Source: Gymnorhina tibicen (Eukaryota > Chordata > Aves > Passeriformes > Artamidae). Taken from it: a stretch of 64,000 bases of DNA. Location of the stretch: assembly GCA_013399875.1 (NCBI GenBank), contig VXAZ01000446.1:1316113-1380112 (forward strand), read 5' to 3'. Below are positions 1-13,473 of this stretch, piece after piece (the stretch's first letter is position 1; each line of letters starts with the position of its first letter). Below the pieces are notes generated by a model. It was not told the origin of the DNA, did no database searches, and saw only the letters and a program-made list of their open reading frames with translations. Both the position numbers and the translations under genes were made by a program.

Positions 1-75
1 GCGTTACTGTGGCCAAAGTGCAGGACCCACTTGGCCTTGTTGAACCTCACGGTGTTGGTCTCAGCCCACCTCGGT
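1..75 (-). mobile_element. CR1-like LINE fragment at window edge
   Basis: GCAGGACCCACTTGGCCTTG and TTGAACCTCACGGTGTTGG resemble an antisense stretch of avian CR1 LINEs upstream of their 3' end. The piece is cut by the window start. Orientation is inferred from recalled CR1 structure. Confidence 0.5.
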
Positions 76-1319
76 AGCACAACAGCATCCAAATCGACCA
101 CATACCCAAACCTGATGCCCCTACATACGACTTTCCAGTGTTTGTGTATCTATAACAAACATGTCTAACACTGCATAAATACCCCCTACCCAAACGGGGC
201 CTGAGACAGGTGGGTGGACATGGCATTGTCATGCTGAGGGCACCCACCCCTCGCGTCTGGCACCCAGCCCAGGCACGGCACCTGCCCCGTGCCGATGTCT
301 TTCCACCCTGACTTTAAACATTTCATTTTTTTCTGTCTCTTCTGCCCATTCCTCAGCTTCCTCTGACAGAGATACCTCACCAGTCACCATTATTTTGGGT
401 TGCCAGGGTGGATTTTCCCTCAGCCTGTGTGTCCTGCAGCACCCCAGGCTTCAGCCCAATCTCCCACTTTTGCGGGTTGCTGTTTTTTAGGCGGTACCTC
501 CACAGAGACGTAGCCCCCGCCATCCCTGTACAGCGTAATTACTGGAGCACATAAAGCAGTTATAGCAGGAATTTATCACTTTCAGGTAGAAGTAGTCCTG
601 CCCAAGTAAAAGATAGAGCAGGAATGCCAGGAGCAATTTATAACAGGCTTACTGACATTTCACGTGGAGAAGCTCCGCCAGTGAATAAGCATCAAGCCAT
701 AAATCTCGGAGAAAACATGATTAAAGCGAGCGAGTTATTCTTTGAGGGAACTTCATCATAAAACAACATGGCAGCGTGGAGCTGCAAAATTTGGTTGGCG
801 ATAGTCATAGAAAACAGACATCAGCGAGGTGTCCCAGTCTTACCTTATCTAGACAGAAGGAGTTCTACTTAAATGGGTGTTAAATAAGGATTGAAAGTAT
901 TTCTTAATAAGTTATTAATGTCTTCCAAGAAGGAGGTTCTCCAGTTTTCAAGTGTCACACTCCTCTGCTTTTGTAGCTTGTTCCCTCCGTGGCTCCTGAA
1001 CACCAGGGATGGTTTAAGTTGTGAATTTTATAATTTTTATTTTGCTTTATTTATGGAAGGCTAAATATTTATCTTTTTTACTAATATGAGCCAGAGGTGC
1101 AGGGAAGTGAGCTCCGCACAGGATGTGGAATTGTGAAATCTCTCAGCTCTTTGGATCTGAGAGCGTTTGCTGCTGTCCTCTGGGGCAAGTTGACACATCA
1201 CAGGATGAAGCAGCATCATGCTCTCCGCATTCATGGTAACTCCCAATCCCTATCCGTGAGAGAGGAGTCCATGGAGGGGCTGGAAGGTCGAGCAGCAGCC
1301 TTTGCAGGTGACACTGTCC
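76..1319. other. intergenic, nothing recognised
   Basis: AT-rich to mixed sequence without a conserved-looking ORF, RNA gene or repeat that I can name. Confidence 0.6.
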
Positions 1320-1324
1320 TCACA

Positions 1325-1720
1325 GAATCAGGGCCGGGGCGGGGCGGATTCCGGCACCCCGATCCTCACACGCCTCGTTTCCCCGGCGCAGAGAGCTGGG
1401 CTGTTTGCTGCCATCGACAGCGCAGGAGCTGCACCAGCGCGCCCGGATCCAGCTGTGAGAAGTGTGGCGGTGTCTCTGTAATGGGCTGTTGTTCCCTGGT
1501 GCCCAGGGAACCCCGCCGCGTTAATAACACGGCGCGGTGTCCCCTCCGCCGACAGCCCGGCACCCCCGGCGGCGCGGATCCGCCCAGGGAAGCGGCGGTG
1601 GGGAAAGAACAGCAGCCACGGAGGCGAGCGTGGAAGTGCAACAAAAACCACTTTGTGTTAAAAGCACACCTTGTAAGGGACGCGGGGACGTGTCGGATGC
1701 TCGCGGGCAGCAGGCGGGCT
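1325..1720. promoter_or_regulatory. CpG-rich block (CpG-island-like)
   Basis: CpG density rises sharply here against a CpG-poor background, with GGGGCGGGGCGG (SP1-type GC box) near 1335 and clusters such as GGCGGCGCGG near 1568. Avian and mammalian promoters often look like this. No splice-supported first exon or TATA box is evident, and the overlapping ORFs (up to 212 aa) show no recognised protein. It could be a distal promoter, a noncoding RNA start or simply a GC-rich patch. Confidence 0.45.
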
Positions 1721-3584
1721 CGGATATGTGTCTGACAGGGTCTGACTGCAGCGAGCTGCTTCAGGGCACAGCATACTCCTTGCCTGTCTTGGGGGAGGGA
1801 AAGGGGCAGGCACAGGTGTCCTGGGCCTGTGCTGCCTGAAGAGGAGCTCGTCCCCAAGCCCTGCAAGCCGGGGGACTGGCACGTCCCATGGTGCCTCTTC
1901 CCATCCTGTGTGCACGCACAAACGCACCTGGATGCAGGAGGGGGATGACAGTGAGGGACACAGCTAGACAAGGCACCCTCACTCCTTTCCTTGGGCGGCA
2001 GAGGATGGAGCTGGGACAGGGACCTGCTCCCTCACATTGCCAAAACCAGGATAAACTCAAAAAATAAGCTAAGCCTGTCATTTTTCCCTTAGAAATGAAG
2101 AGTTGCCAGGTGCAACCTTAACATCCTACTCCCTCTTACTTGACTCTTGTGTGCTCATCCTGTGCTCCAAAAACCCAGCTCCCAGCATCTCCTGGGTGCA
2201 CCAGGGATCCTGAAAGATGGCAAAAGGCCTCACTGTTGAGATGAAACTTTAACGCAATTTGAAGCATTTGGAGCAGGTTACAAACAACACTTGATCCATA
2301 GATCTCTTGAGTCATCCTGGCATTTATGTTCACAAAATATGAGATGCCGATACATACTGTATAGGACAGTAAACCAGATAAGTGCCTCTTCTTCCTTTCC
2401 TCCAGCTGAAATATGTTTAGTGTCTCTCTCAATAAATCCACAGATGCTCGCCTGGTTTCCATTGTGCTGAGACATTATGTGGGAATTTACAAACATTTAC
2501 AACTAAGCTAAACTGAGGCAAAGCACTGCCCTGGGTAGCCTGCATCTAACAAACACTCACGTTCAAGAAAGATGTAAAAGTCACGAATGATTCATTCTCC
2601 TTAATTTTATAAAGGTTAAGGAGCTGGCACTCTTGGAAATCTAAGAAATGTCTTCTTCAGCAGTGAATTACTGCAACCAATTGGACAGTCAGAAGCAAAG
2701 AAAAAATGATGCAGGGAACAGAGGGAAGCAAGAAATATATCTCTAAATTTGGTTTATGCAGTATTTAAAGTACAAGTAAAGCCATTCCAGGCAGTATGAG
2801 GCCCGCACACTTTAAAATAAATTTGTTGCATGACAGAAAGCCAGTAAAAGGGTTTCAGCAGTGCTGTGATATAGTGAAGCAGCGGCATTTGGTGCGTGCA
2901 TGAATCAGCGGCTCCATACTCCGCCGAGGCAACGCTCATCATTGCCGTGTTGGACTGGAAACGTGAATTCCAAACAATGCCGAGCTCCGGAGCCAAACCC
3001 CCGCTGAAGGATGGCTCGGCTCCCTGGCTGACGAGGAAGGTAAAAAATCCTCATCTACCTCGTGCTTCGTTTCAAAGCATTGCCCATCTGGTAAAGACCT
3101 TTTTATGGAAATACACCACTACCTGATATTTTATTCATTTAGTGACGTTCCCCAGCTGTTTCTCAACAAATATACAATTATTACGTGATTCATTGTGTAA
3201 CAGGAAGGAGCGTGCAGAGGGAAGCAGTTCCATTGAGTTTTGTAAATCAGTTGTTTTCCCAGGGGTTAAAAGAGCCAAAGCCCTGTGAAGAGGGATCCCT
3301 CTGCTCTCATCCACCTGAATATAGAGAACATCCTGAAACCACTGCACCCTGCCAGGAAAGAGTGCTCGGCTCGACATGCTGAGCACCCACAGCAAGCAAC
3401 AGGATGGATCCTCTTCATCAGAAGACTGAAGAAAAAATTGCGGGAGGCTCAGGCTCATCTTTGAATTCCCTCTCTCCCCAAGTGTCTGAATCAAAGGCTT
3501 TAACAGGCTTAGTTTGCTCCTCAGGCCACGCCTCTGGGGCAGATTTTGCTCCACACCCAAAGTCCTGTGAGCTCACCGTGGTCA

Positions 3585-3620
3585 CAGAGGCATCGTGGGC
3601 CGCAGAGGCATCGTGGGCTG
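3585..3620. repeat. 18-bp tandem duplication
   Basis: Two adjacent copies of CAGAGGCATCGTGGGCYG differing at one base. Confidence 0.8.
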
Positions 3621-3738
3621 CGGTGCTGGGTTGACAGACGTGGGGCTGCTGAGATCATTCAGTGCAGTAATTGATTAGGGCTGTTAGACTACCAAGTTTT
3701 AAGATTTCAAATATTGAGGGATTTGATCCCCAAAAGGA

Positions 3739-3763
3739 AATAATAATAATAATAATAATAATG
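3739..3763. repeat. (AAT)n microsatellite
   Basis: About eight uninterrupted AAT/TAA triplets. Confidence 0.9.
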
Positions 3764-6700
3764 AAAGACTCTATAACACTTTCAGACTAAGCAGCACAGT
3801 CAGCATTGCATTACACGGCATTAAATTATTCCTCGAGCCTTGATAGCAGGAACATCTGCTGGTGTTAGACATGGCATTTTTAATTAAAGGCAGCAGCAGA
3901 GAAGCCTGTGGTTCATTGGTTCTGCTTTCACCGTGTGAATTGCTAAATCCAAAGGGCACTTGTACAAAAGATTTGGTCAGGGCACAAGCTCTGGACCCAG
4001 CGCTGCAGAAGCACAAGCAGAAAAGCAACAGAGGTGGCAGGTAATTTCCACCCGCATCCGCTGGGCCCAGCGCCCGGCAGGGGATCTCTGTCAACGCCCA
4101 CATGGGTCAAAACCGTGGGCAATTTTACAAAATTTAAATTACGCTTCTGATTCGACCAGAAAAGGTATTTCCTGCAGAAAGACAAGTAACAGAGAACAGC
4201 AAAGCACGAGAAAACCCTGTGCCCAGCCAGGGACCACGTTCACACCTTTGCTGCGACTGCTGATGCTCCCCTGCTCCAGTGCTGGGGTGCACGGATGGAT
4301 GGCACAGACCCTCCCTACCAAGTGGTGCCCCCCCTGAGTTTTAACTTCCAAAGGAAAAAAGGTTTGAGCAGGGAATAATTTGCAACCCCCCCTCAGCTGC
4401 CCTCCCAGAACTCTGGCTCAAAGCAGATCAAGCAAGACCAAAGATCCCCATCAGTCCTGGGATTTGAGGGGTTTCAGCATGGCTGGAAAATGCCCAAAGC
4501 CCTTGGCATGGTGGATACATCCAAGACAAGGCCAACCAAAAAACAGCCTTCTTGCCCTCTTCCAGCTACAAGGCAGTCCCACTAACCTGGGTCAGGCTAG
4601 GCAGTCTGCTTTGATGGGACCCAACTTTTCTTTAATAAAATCTGAATTTAAATCTGCTTGCAAAATGCCAGGTCCTGACTCAACTGCATGGATGGGCAGA
4701 GATGAGGAGCAGAGGAAAGTTCTTGTCTCGGGCTATGGATGTCAGAAATGTCAGCCCCACGGACACATGTGGCTGCCTTCCCGTTGGCGCCGAGGGGGCC
4801 AGGATTTCCCTCGGCGAGCCCCACAGATGGTGTTTGTTTGCTCAGCCACCATAAAAAAGGAAAATATTTGGTGCAGTCTGCTAGCAGACAGAGACAGACA
4901 TATGGTTGGTGCGAGGCGAGCCTGGATGCTTGGGAAAACACAGTCAAGGCTCTGCAGCAGCTTTTAGGTTTTGGACTGCCCTTGAGTGGAGTGGGACACA
5001 AGTCCAAGGAAACTGCTGAAGAACCTGGGTGCAGGTTTTGTACTGCTATGACTTGAACCCTCTTATTAGCCCCCCTCTAATTAATCTTACTATACTATCC
5101 CTATTGTGCTAGAGTTATTATAATTAACCCAATTTTAATTTATGCAAACCTCAGCTCTGGCTCGACGCTTGGAGAAATTCACCCTGGTTTGATGTCTGTT
5201 CATCTGGCACACACAAAACACAGGTTAAAAATGACAGAGACCATTAAAGGCAATTACTTGCATTTTTGGACCCAGTGGAGTCAAAGTGCAGGTGCAACAT
5301 TGCTTTTGTTCTTTTTACCTGTGCTGTTTTTAAATGTATCATTGCAGCTTCAAGTCGAAGGGAAATCTTTGGGCCACCCCAAAAAATCAAGTCGTTTTTA
5401 TTTCCCTTCCAGTTACATTTTAAAAATGCAAACCATAATTGTTTCCCAGATATTAAGGCCTATTTCTTAATCGGGACTTAACCTCCAGCTAAAGCAGCAT
5501 TAGTGACCTCCATGAGGGTGGTCAGGGATCTCCATGCCCTCAGCCAGGGCTCAGCACCTCCAGTTCCATCAGGATAAAGCAGAAAACCAGGACTGTGGAC
5601 TGACTTTGGGAAGAAATTTGTTGTGATTTCTTAACAACTTTAAAAAATTCAAGTTATTTTGGGTGCTACAGCAGACCCCCCCAGCTACACCTGAGTGCAT
5701 GAGGGCAGAGACAGATGCTGTGCCCAAGCACCGAGATGAGGGTCCCTGGGCAGTGCAGCTGTGTCACCACCAAACTTAGAAATGATCTGTGGAGAGGGAT
5801 GGAGCCAATCTGGCATGGGCTCCACACCCAAAACACCAGGGACGGTCATGCTGGTGCCCTGCCAGCCTTGCTCTGGTGCATGAATGTCTCGGCCCCACCT
5901 TTCAGATTGAATAAAGTCAAATCAGGAGGAAAAAATAATACATCAGCAAGGAGTACAGCTGGCATTTCTGGAGAATATGAAATATGTGAGTAGTGCTCCC
6001 TTAATTTAAGATAAAGTGCTCCTTCCCTGCTAAGCTTTCCTTCCAAAGGCAGGAGCAGAGGGCTCCAGCATCCCACAAAACCCATGCCTGGTGCTTTTTC
6101 AATGTGAAAGCCAGAGTTGAGCTGCAGATTAAAAAATGAGGAAACCCGTGGAGTTACTGCTGAGATCCATGGATGCAATGCAGCACCTGGGAAGTGCCAG
6201 CACTGTGTCCTGCACAGGGGCTGGAAGGAGGGCTGGGGGTGGCAAAACAGGCCCAAGACCTCCTGGTCTTGCTTCCCCCTCGGAGCTGATTTACTGTGTC
6301 ATCACAAGACAGATTTTTCTGGGCTGCAGCTTGGCCTGAACTGTTGGCAATCCTTCACGTGCAGAGCTCCCAGAGCGTTTTCCTGACTTGCTTCCTAGCT
6401 GGAGGAAACTAAGGAACAAAAGCCACAGCACATCCGTATGTGTTTACGAGTAAAGGTATGTATTTTGTAAATAGGTGAGGATATTCTTTTTTCTGTACTA
6501 ATCCATACTAAATCCAAATTAACGTGATAGCAGCTCTTGATGATTTATGTTGTTATAGTAAATAACAGCAACTGCGCGGCACTTACCTGATGATTAATGA
6601 TCCTTATTTACAGTGTGTTCAGCTCAGGTCTGCAGTTTACACTTGCAAACATCAAAGGAGAGTTCAGCTTTCCTTCTCTCCTGTATTTTGAGGCCACTTT

Positions 6701-9700
6701 GTAAATCCTGTACGAGCAGCCTGGGCGGCTGCATTTTAATCCACAAATAGGATTGCTGTAAACTTCCAGAAGAAACAGTGGTCAGACCTGTGAGCCATGG
6801 GGGCTGTTTCCCTTTGGCCTGGGAACAGTCTGACTTCTCCAGCCTCTGCAGGGAAGAGATCCAAACCATGACAGCGGATGACACCACCGCACGCTCCCCT
6901 CTGGGTTACCAGGGTCTGTCACTCAAATGTACCGTGCTGCAAGCACAACTCCTATTTTTGTACTCTGCTTTTCCTATAATCCCTCCTCTTGATCCACCTC
7001 AGAGGGAAGCAGAATGGTTTGTGAGCTCCTCTGCCCTCCCAGAGCCAGTGCACATCCCCAGCCCTGCACCCACACTGCCCCATCCTGCTGCTGGGACCCC
7101 CCAACCCTGAGCTATCCAAACCCTTTGGACAGGCTCCTTTTTCCTGCCCCACTCTGCAAACAGGCCCATGGGGATGGGAAAGCCCTGGCAGCACAGACTC
7201 TCCTGTTTTCAGTAGATGGGCACTGAGCACCTCTGCATGTCACAGCCTGGGTAGATGGGAAAACATCTTCCCACATCCTAAGGTGATTTCAAGGACTTAC
7301 GTAGCCACAGAGGCTGGAGTGCTCCCTTACACAGCCCAAGCCAGCTCACCCCGTAATTCCTGCTTGAGGCAGAGCTCAAAAATGCCAAAGGGAATGGGAG
7401 GGAAGTACAACACAGCAGCTTTGATTTATCAGGATGAGGCTGGTGAGTAATACAGAAACTTCGTAGTCCTGGGGGGACGCTTACCTCTCCCATATCACTT
7501 GACGGGAGAAGTGGTGCCATATTATCCACAGGGGCACTGTATTTGCATCATATATGAGCTGATTTCAAGCCCTGAAATCACCCCATGTAGGATATTCACA
7601 GCGGAAAAATAACTCCTGTGACATCCAGACTCTCCAAGGGAGCTGTGAAGGTTTCTTGCTCTCACGGGTCACCGACACTCACCCAGTAATGACGTTTTCC
7701 TGCAGGCTGGCACAGTTATGTGATTCTGGCACACGGGATTTCTGGAATGGTTGAAATATGAACTCAGTCTCTGAAGCTGCATCCCTCTGCTCTGCTGCCT
7801 CCACTGTCAGGGAAGGCAGGGCAGCAGGCATGGAGCAAACCATCCCATTCCTCCTTGAACATCTCCATCCCTGCAGGCATCTGGGGGCCCAGCTCTAGCT
7901 CTAGGACCTTTAAAGGTTGCATATGCTTGTACACTGCCTAGTCTTCAGCCCAAATCCTCCCAGTGGAGGTCGCCATTGCTGCAATGTCATGGCATTCCCC
8001 AATCCTGCCCGATTTCACACATCCCAGTTTATAACGCAACCCTGAGGAGCAGGAGGGTCCCTCAAACAGACAGCCAGGCTGGTTTATAACAAACATCCCA
8101 GCTTTGCCTTTGCTGCCATCTGCCAGTGCATGGCAAAGAGCTGGTGATGGGGCTGATTACCCTTGCTGAGTCTGTAATGAGGATGGTCAAATGCTGAACT
8201 GCAGGAAGCAGGAAAGGAGAGGCCTCACTGCCCAAGGCCCGGTATGTTCAGGACAGCGTTACTGCAGCATGAGCACCAGCCCAGGAGGAAATGCTCCCTT
8301 TGCGGCACTGCGCTCCTCAGAGGGGCTTTTATAATTTCTGGGGAGGCTCTGAAGGCTCATAGAAACAATGAATAAAGGAGTCAGGCTGAGCAATTGCGCT
8401 CTTCCTCTTTATGGCAAGCCCAGAGCTGCCCTTGTCCGGCTGATCAGGTACAGCTCCGATTTCCCAGGTTCCTGGAGCAGAACGGATTCGGTGGCACCGC
8501 AGCTGCTTTGCGGTGATGGATGGGAATGATTATAATTACTCTGATGAAGCCTATGGTCTGAACTTTTGCTCATTTTACTGACATTGAAGGTACTTAAAGA
8601 AACACTTGAGGAGGAGCACGTGAAGATGGATGAAGCACCTGCTTCCGTGCACCTCTCAGAATTGATCCTAGGGCACGATGTGGTGCAAGGGGATGCGAGT
8701 TTGCGTTAAAATGGGGTACCTGGGTTATCAACACACGCCAGCCCTCAGGCTCCATGGTACGGTGGGCAAAGGAGAGTCTCCTTCAGCTTTATTTTCTCTC
8801 TTAGACAGGATTTTAAATAAGAATTTGGGAATCAAGGCATGGTTGCACAGCCTGCTACAGTCCAGAGCAGCCTGACTACAGGCTTTGACAGGGACTTCAA
8901 CTAAGGCTCCAGACCAAGGACCATACTCCAGACTCACAGCCACTGCATCTGGCTGCTTTGGGGCTGGCATTAAGCTCAAGGTTAAGGGTGGAGAAGTATT
9001 TTGAGTTCTTTTACCTCATGTAACTCCACAGAAATGGCTGAGGGACGCCTAGAAGTGCTCTGGTGTTTCTAGCAATTCTTAATGTTCGCATTATTAATTT
9101 TTTAATGAGTTTTCTTATCAAGGTCAACTCCAATGCTTTAACTTTCACAGTTCCTGGAGGCAGGGCACATTCTGGCACTGCAAGAGGGAAATGTCATGTA
9201 CAAAAAAGTTGTGAAAAACTCTTACCTTTTAGAAGCACCTGGATCTTAATTGTTTTCCAGCAATTGTCTGTTGGAGAAAATTGCTCTTACACAGCTGAAA
9301 AAGGTTTCTGTGTTTCTCCTCTGCCTTGCTCCCAGGCCAGGCTGGGCCAGTCCAGGGGCTCTTCCCCAGGGGAGGAGCAGGGCACTCTTGGTGATGCAAA
9401 CCCACGTGTAACTCCTCTGGGGCCCCACGGATATGGGTCACCAGGCAGGCTTCAGCTCTGTGCCGATGGCCCTCTCAGCACGTGTCTGTTTGAAACGGCA
9501 CTGGTGTAATTAAAGGTACGCTACTAATTGGATGTGCAACCCTAAGGGAACTCCTTTAATTGCATTTCAATCTGGTTGGTATCATTTTAACTTAAATTCA
9601 TTGCTGTCTTGTGTAGGAATAACCCAGCTGGGTCTGGTTATGGAGAGGCAGATCATCCTCCTTCCTCCTCCCTGTCACACGCTGGATGTGCTTCAATTTG

Positions 9701-12700
9701 TTTGTCTCTGGCAGGGAAACAGGCAGTGCACACTCAAGCAGAGGGCTGGGCAAAAAGTCTTCAGCTGGCAATCAGGATGTGGAGAGTAGAGGGCTGAGAG
9801 TTCACCTTGACCTGCTAATGGAGGCAAGAGCCTCAATTATTATCCTGTGTTCACTTGGATTTCATCTCCTGTGCGTTACCATAAATTGTCGTGGCCGTCC
9901 TTTGGTTTTTTCTTTGTCAGTGAAGACCTGAACTCCTTCTAAGAGATGCTTCATTTCTACCCAACTTGCTAGTCTAGTGAAAGACTCACTGCTTAAAACC
10001 GAAGTACCTCCATCACTCTGGAGGTTGAGGAGATGGTGGGATTGCTGCTTTGAGCCTTAGAGCTCATGGGAGCGCTGCCATTTACTTGTCTCACCCCCAG
10101 CACGGGGCCCTCAGGATTGCTCTCCCTGGTGAAGGCCTTGTTTCCAGAAGTGTCCTCCAGCAGCAATGAGCAATGAAGTGGGGGCTGCACCCCCCAGGAT
10201 GAGCACTTGGGAGAGGGGACTGGTTCCAAGTGTTGCTCCATGGGCTGCAGGCACAAGGATCTGTATCCCTCATGCCAGGCTCAACCGCTGGGACTCTCCC
10301 ATTCTGGCACGTGCCAGCATCCAGGTGCTGCAGGATTGTACCGTGACATGGGGCAGCCTCCAGTCCCAGAACTCTGATACTCCCTGGGGTGATCTTGTGC
10401 ATGCTGCAGATATTTTGAGGAGTCTGGTCTGGCCCAAAATGGGCTGCACTCCCCATCATGCTCCCTCCTTCCCAGTGCTGTGTATGTGAGTAGCATGAGG
10501 AACAGAGCCAACACTAAGAGCTGGCTGTGTCCCTTACTAATGTTGTTCTTATTATTTCAGTGCCATCTTCCTTCTTTCCATCCTCTCCCTGAACAACTAA
10601 ATTAATTAGAGTGGTTTTTTTTTTAATTTAAATACTGCCATGGAATAATAATTCTGGTGAATTCAATTTTTTTTGTCATTCCCCACTGCTGCTTTTCTGT
10701 GTTGTGCTCACTTTTAATATGCTGTTGATACTTTGTTAGAGCTATGTAAGACCACAGCTGTTGTCCACAAAAAAAAAAAAAGAGTAAAATCATGCTATGT
10801 GCTGTTGCCATCCAAAACCCATTTTTCTTTCTCCACCAGCTCACAAAATAACCCTTCTCCTATTAAGTGAAGAGACAGATATTTTTCTAGGCTTGTAAAA
10901 AGCCAAAAAGCCTCACAGCAGCTTCAGTGAAGCTGCAGCAATGGAAGGAAGCTGAAGCTCTTACAACAGGCTAGAGCCCCATACTGAGCCCGTTATGAGG
11001 TTGGATCCTGCAAATTCTGGATCCTCACAGGCTGTCGGTCTGCGGGCACCACCAGCTCCTGAGCTTTATTAATCACTGAATTTTGTTTACCTGGATGTGT
11101 TAGTTTGACTGTAAATATATTTTCTGAACTGACCCAGTAACAAAACCACTCCACATGCAGCTCTCATGAAAGGACCAAAAAATCCCATTAGAGACTTTGA
11201 ATTTACAGTTACAATATTTTACTTAACACTGGCTCCTCTAGACAGTTTTCCTCAGCTCCTGCCAGACCCTTTCTGATCCTGCAAAGCCAGCCCTCAGTGG
11301 CTGTTTGCACTGAGAGCGAAGCTAAGCAAGGATCAGGCCGGAGCAGCACCGTGCTCTCATCAGCAGCACAGAGTGATAAATGAAGGCGAGCAGGATGGAG
11401 ATTTGAGTCATTGTCTCCAAGTCCACAGCTCCAATTACAAACCCGGCTCCAATCAGCCTCGCAATGCACACAACCTATTCTGAAATTCCTCCTTGACTCC
11501 CTGCCCCTGTTTAGTGCCTGCACTGCCTCTCCCGTGTGAGTGATGTGCCAGAGCATTTTAAATGAAGCCGGGGTGAGCCCGTTCCAATTAACGCACCGGG
11601 GCCGCGCTGGCAGGGCTCGCCCTGGCGCTGCTGCCTCCAGGAGGGCTACTGGGGTGACTGAGGTGAGACTGCATTAAAGGAGGGAGATGAAAAGCTTGTT
11701 TCCCCTGGACTGCAGCACTCATCTGTGGCTCCTGGAGAGGTGTCGTGCTGTGGTACACGGTGCTCGAGGGGCAGCAATCTCAGCTCCCTGCTCAGGCCAC
11801 AGGAAGGAGGCGGCTTGGTGGCTCATTTTGAAAGCAGAGTCATGTAAAGCCAAAATTTCTGAGGGGATTCAGAGAGGGTTGACAGTGGGGGGCACCCACT
11901 ATTACACCCACAGGTGAGGATGGGGGAGTGACCCCATCCTTTCCCTGCCCTGTGGACCCTGCTCCAAACCTTTCAGATTCTCTTCAGCAGTTTCTCAGTC
12001 ACTGCTCTGTGTTCCTGGCCACCCCTGGAACCTTCTCAGGGAGACAAAGAGATGATGAGAGGCATGGAGGTGGTGTTCAGAGGCAGGAGAATACCGGCTT
12101 CCAAGGTTTTTGCCTCGGAATTTAGCTTGGACTGTGTCCTACCTCCGAAGGGGACAGGATGAATCTGAGGCGCTGCAGGGATTGGAGATGTTTGTAATGT
12201 GGCACGAAAGGTAATTCAGCCCCTGGTGACGTTATATACAACCTCCTTGCCAGATGCTTCAAGCCCCCAAACAGTTGTAACTGCTTCTCCACGGGCCTCA
12301 GTTAAATTCCCCCCAGGATATAAACTCTGGCGTGCTTGGACCAATACCCACAGACTTGATTGCAGTAGCAGATGGTTTATTTTTACCTGCGAGTGAGAAT
12401 GGGGAGCGTGTATCATGGCTGTGACACATTTCACATGGAGCAGATGTTTCTATTAATGCCAGAATTGGGTGGAAATTCAAAGGATGCTCTTTGCTTTTTT
12501 TTTTTCCTCTCAAAACTCTATTTTACACAATTAAATTGCAACTTGCTGAAGTATTCCAATGAATCACTTCCCTTTTTTTTTCCTGTTTGATTAGTAGGCT
12601 CTAAAGGGACAAAAGAATAGTTTTGTATCAGTCTCCCTCAATTACATGTAAAGTACATCTGGACAGAGTCTGGAGATCCATCTTTCACTGGCAGTTGCAA

Positions 12701-13318
12701 AGCCATCGACATAATAAAATAATACTCTGATTGGTATTACAAGGCTGCATTTAAATCATTGGCATTCATGCTCCGAGTCCTTTGCAGGGAGCACAAGCCC
12801 TCCATTAGAGAAAAGCTTAATTTTATACTGTGATCTGTGTAAGATGTGCAATGAAAATGAGAAAAAAGAGCTTTTGCAGAGCTGGAGACAATAATAGAAA
12901 CGACAATGGATGTCTGGGCAGCTTTTTTCAGTTACTTATAAACTGCAGGTGTCAAGTGCATTCTGGAAAGAAGCTGAATCCCACTTTTAATTACAGTCAG
13001 CAGGTTGAGGCATAATTCAAAGCTCGATAATACTTTCAATCCATAATAAAACTCCTCCTGCTATCAGTAAGAAGTCTACACCAAGACCAAGGAAAGGACG
13101 TGACCTCCTTGCAGCAGCTAAACCTTGAACTTCAGTATCCCACTGAACATCAAGGGTGTTTGGGATTTTACAAAGTACCTATTCCTTGCACGATTATGTC
13201 AGCAAACCTGGGCATCACATAGGAGCTGAACTAGTCAAACTCATGATCTGGGTAAGGAAGATATGTCGTTGCAGCTTTCATCAAAGGTTCCTTTGACTCA
13301 AATTAGTTTGGGAGAAGG

Positions 13319-13360
13319 CAAAAAAAAAAAAAAAGGAAAAAAAAAAAAAGGGAAAAAGAA
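13319..13360. repeat. A-rich low-complexity run
   Basis: Two poly(A) runs of 13-14 bases separated by GG, then GGG and AAAAAG. It lies just beyond the proposed 3' end of ABCA12. Confidence 0.85.
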
Positions 13361-13467
13361 ACTACCCGGCTGGAATCGTGCGGGTGAACCCAGGTAAATT
13401 GTATGGGCCATCCCAGGTCGCACAAGGTAAGGCTTTATCTGCAATCTCTTTTACCAGCAACAGCAAG

Positions 13468-13473
13468 TTTATT
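13468..13473 (-). terminator. candidate poly(A) signal AATAAA
   Basis: The plus strand reads TTTATT. It is the first canonical AATAAA I see downstream of the ABCA12 stop. On the transcribed strand it is followed within about 25 bases by a T/G-rich stretch (TTGCTGTTGCTGGT), as expected of a cleavage site. Confidence 0.4.

Larger units (their letters stand above)
1726..13318. other. intergenic region, no gene recognised
   Basis: About 11.6 kb of sequence downstream of ABCA12. All ORFs are short, unsupported by splicing and unlike any protein I know. It contains an (AAT)n microsatellite, an 18-bp two-copy tandem repeat near 3585 and scattered A/T runs. Conserved noncoding elements may be present but cannot be told from one genome. 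Confidence 0.6.

Noticed and set aside
1097..1735. 212-residue plus-strand ORF in the CpG-rich block
   Set aside because: High GC lowers stop frequency. The translation resembles no protein I know, and its Arg/Gly/Ser-rich make-up fits noncoding GC-rich DNA.
1366..1971. Minus-strand 201-residue ORF considered as a first exon of the neighbouring gene BARD1
   Set aside because: It has no RING-type cysteine pattern or BARD1-like N-terminal sequence, and no supported donor leads to further exons.
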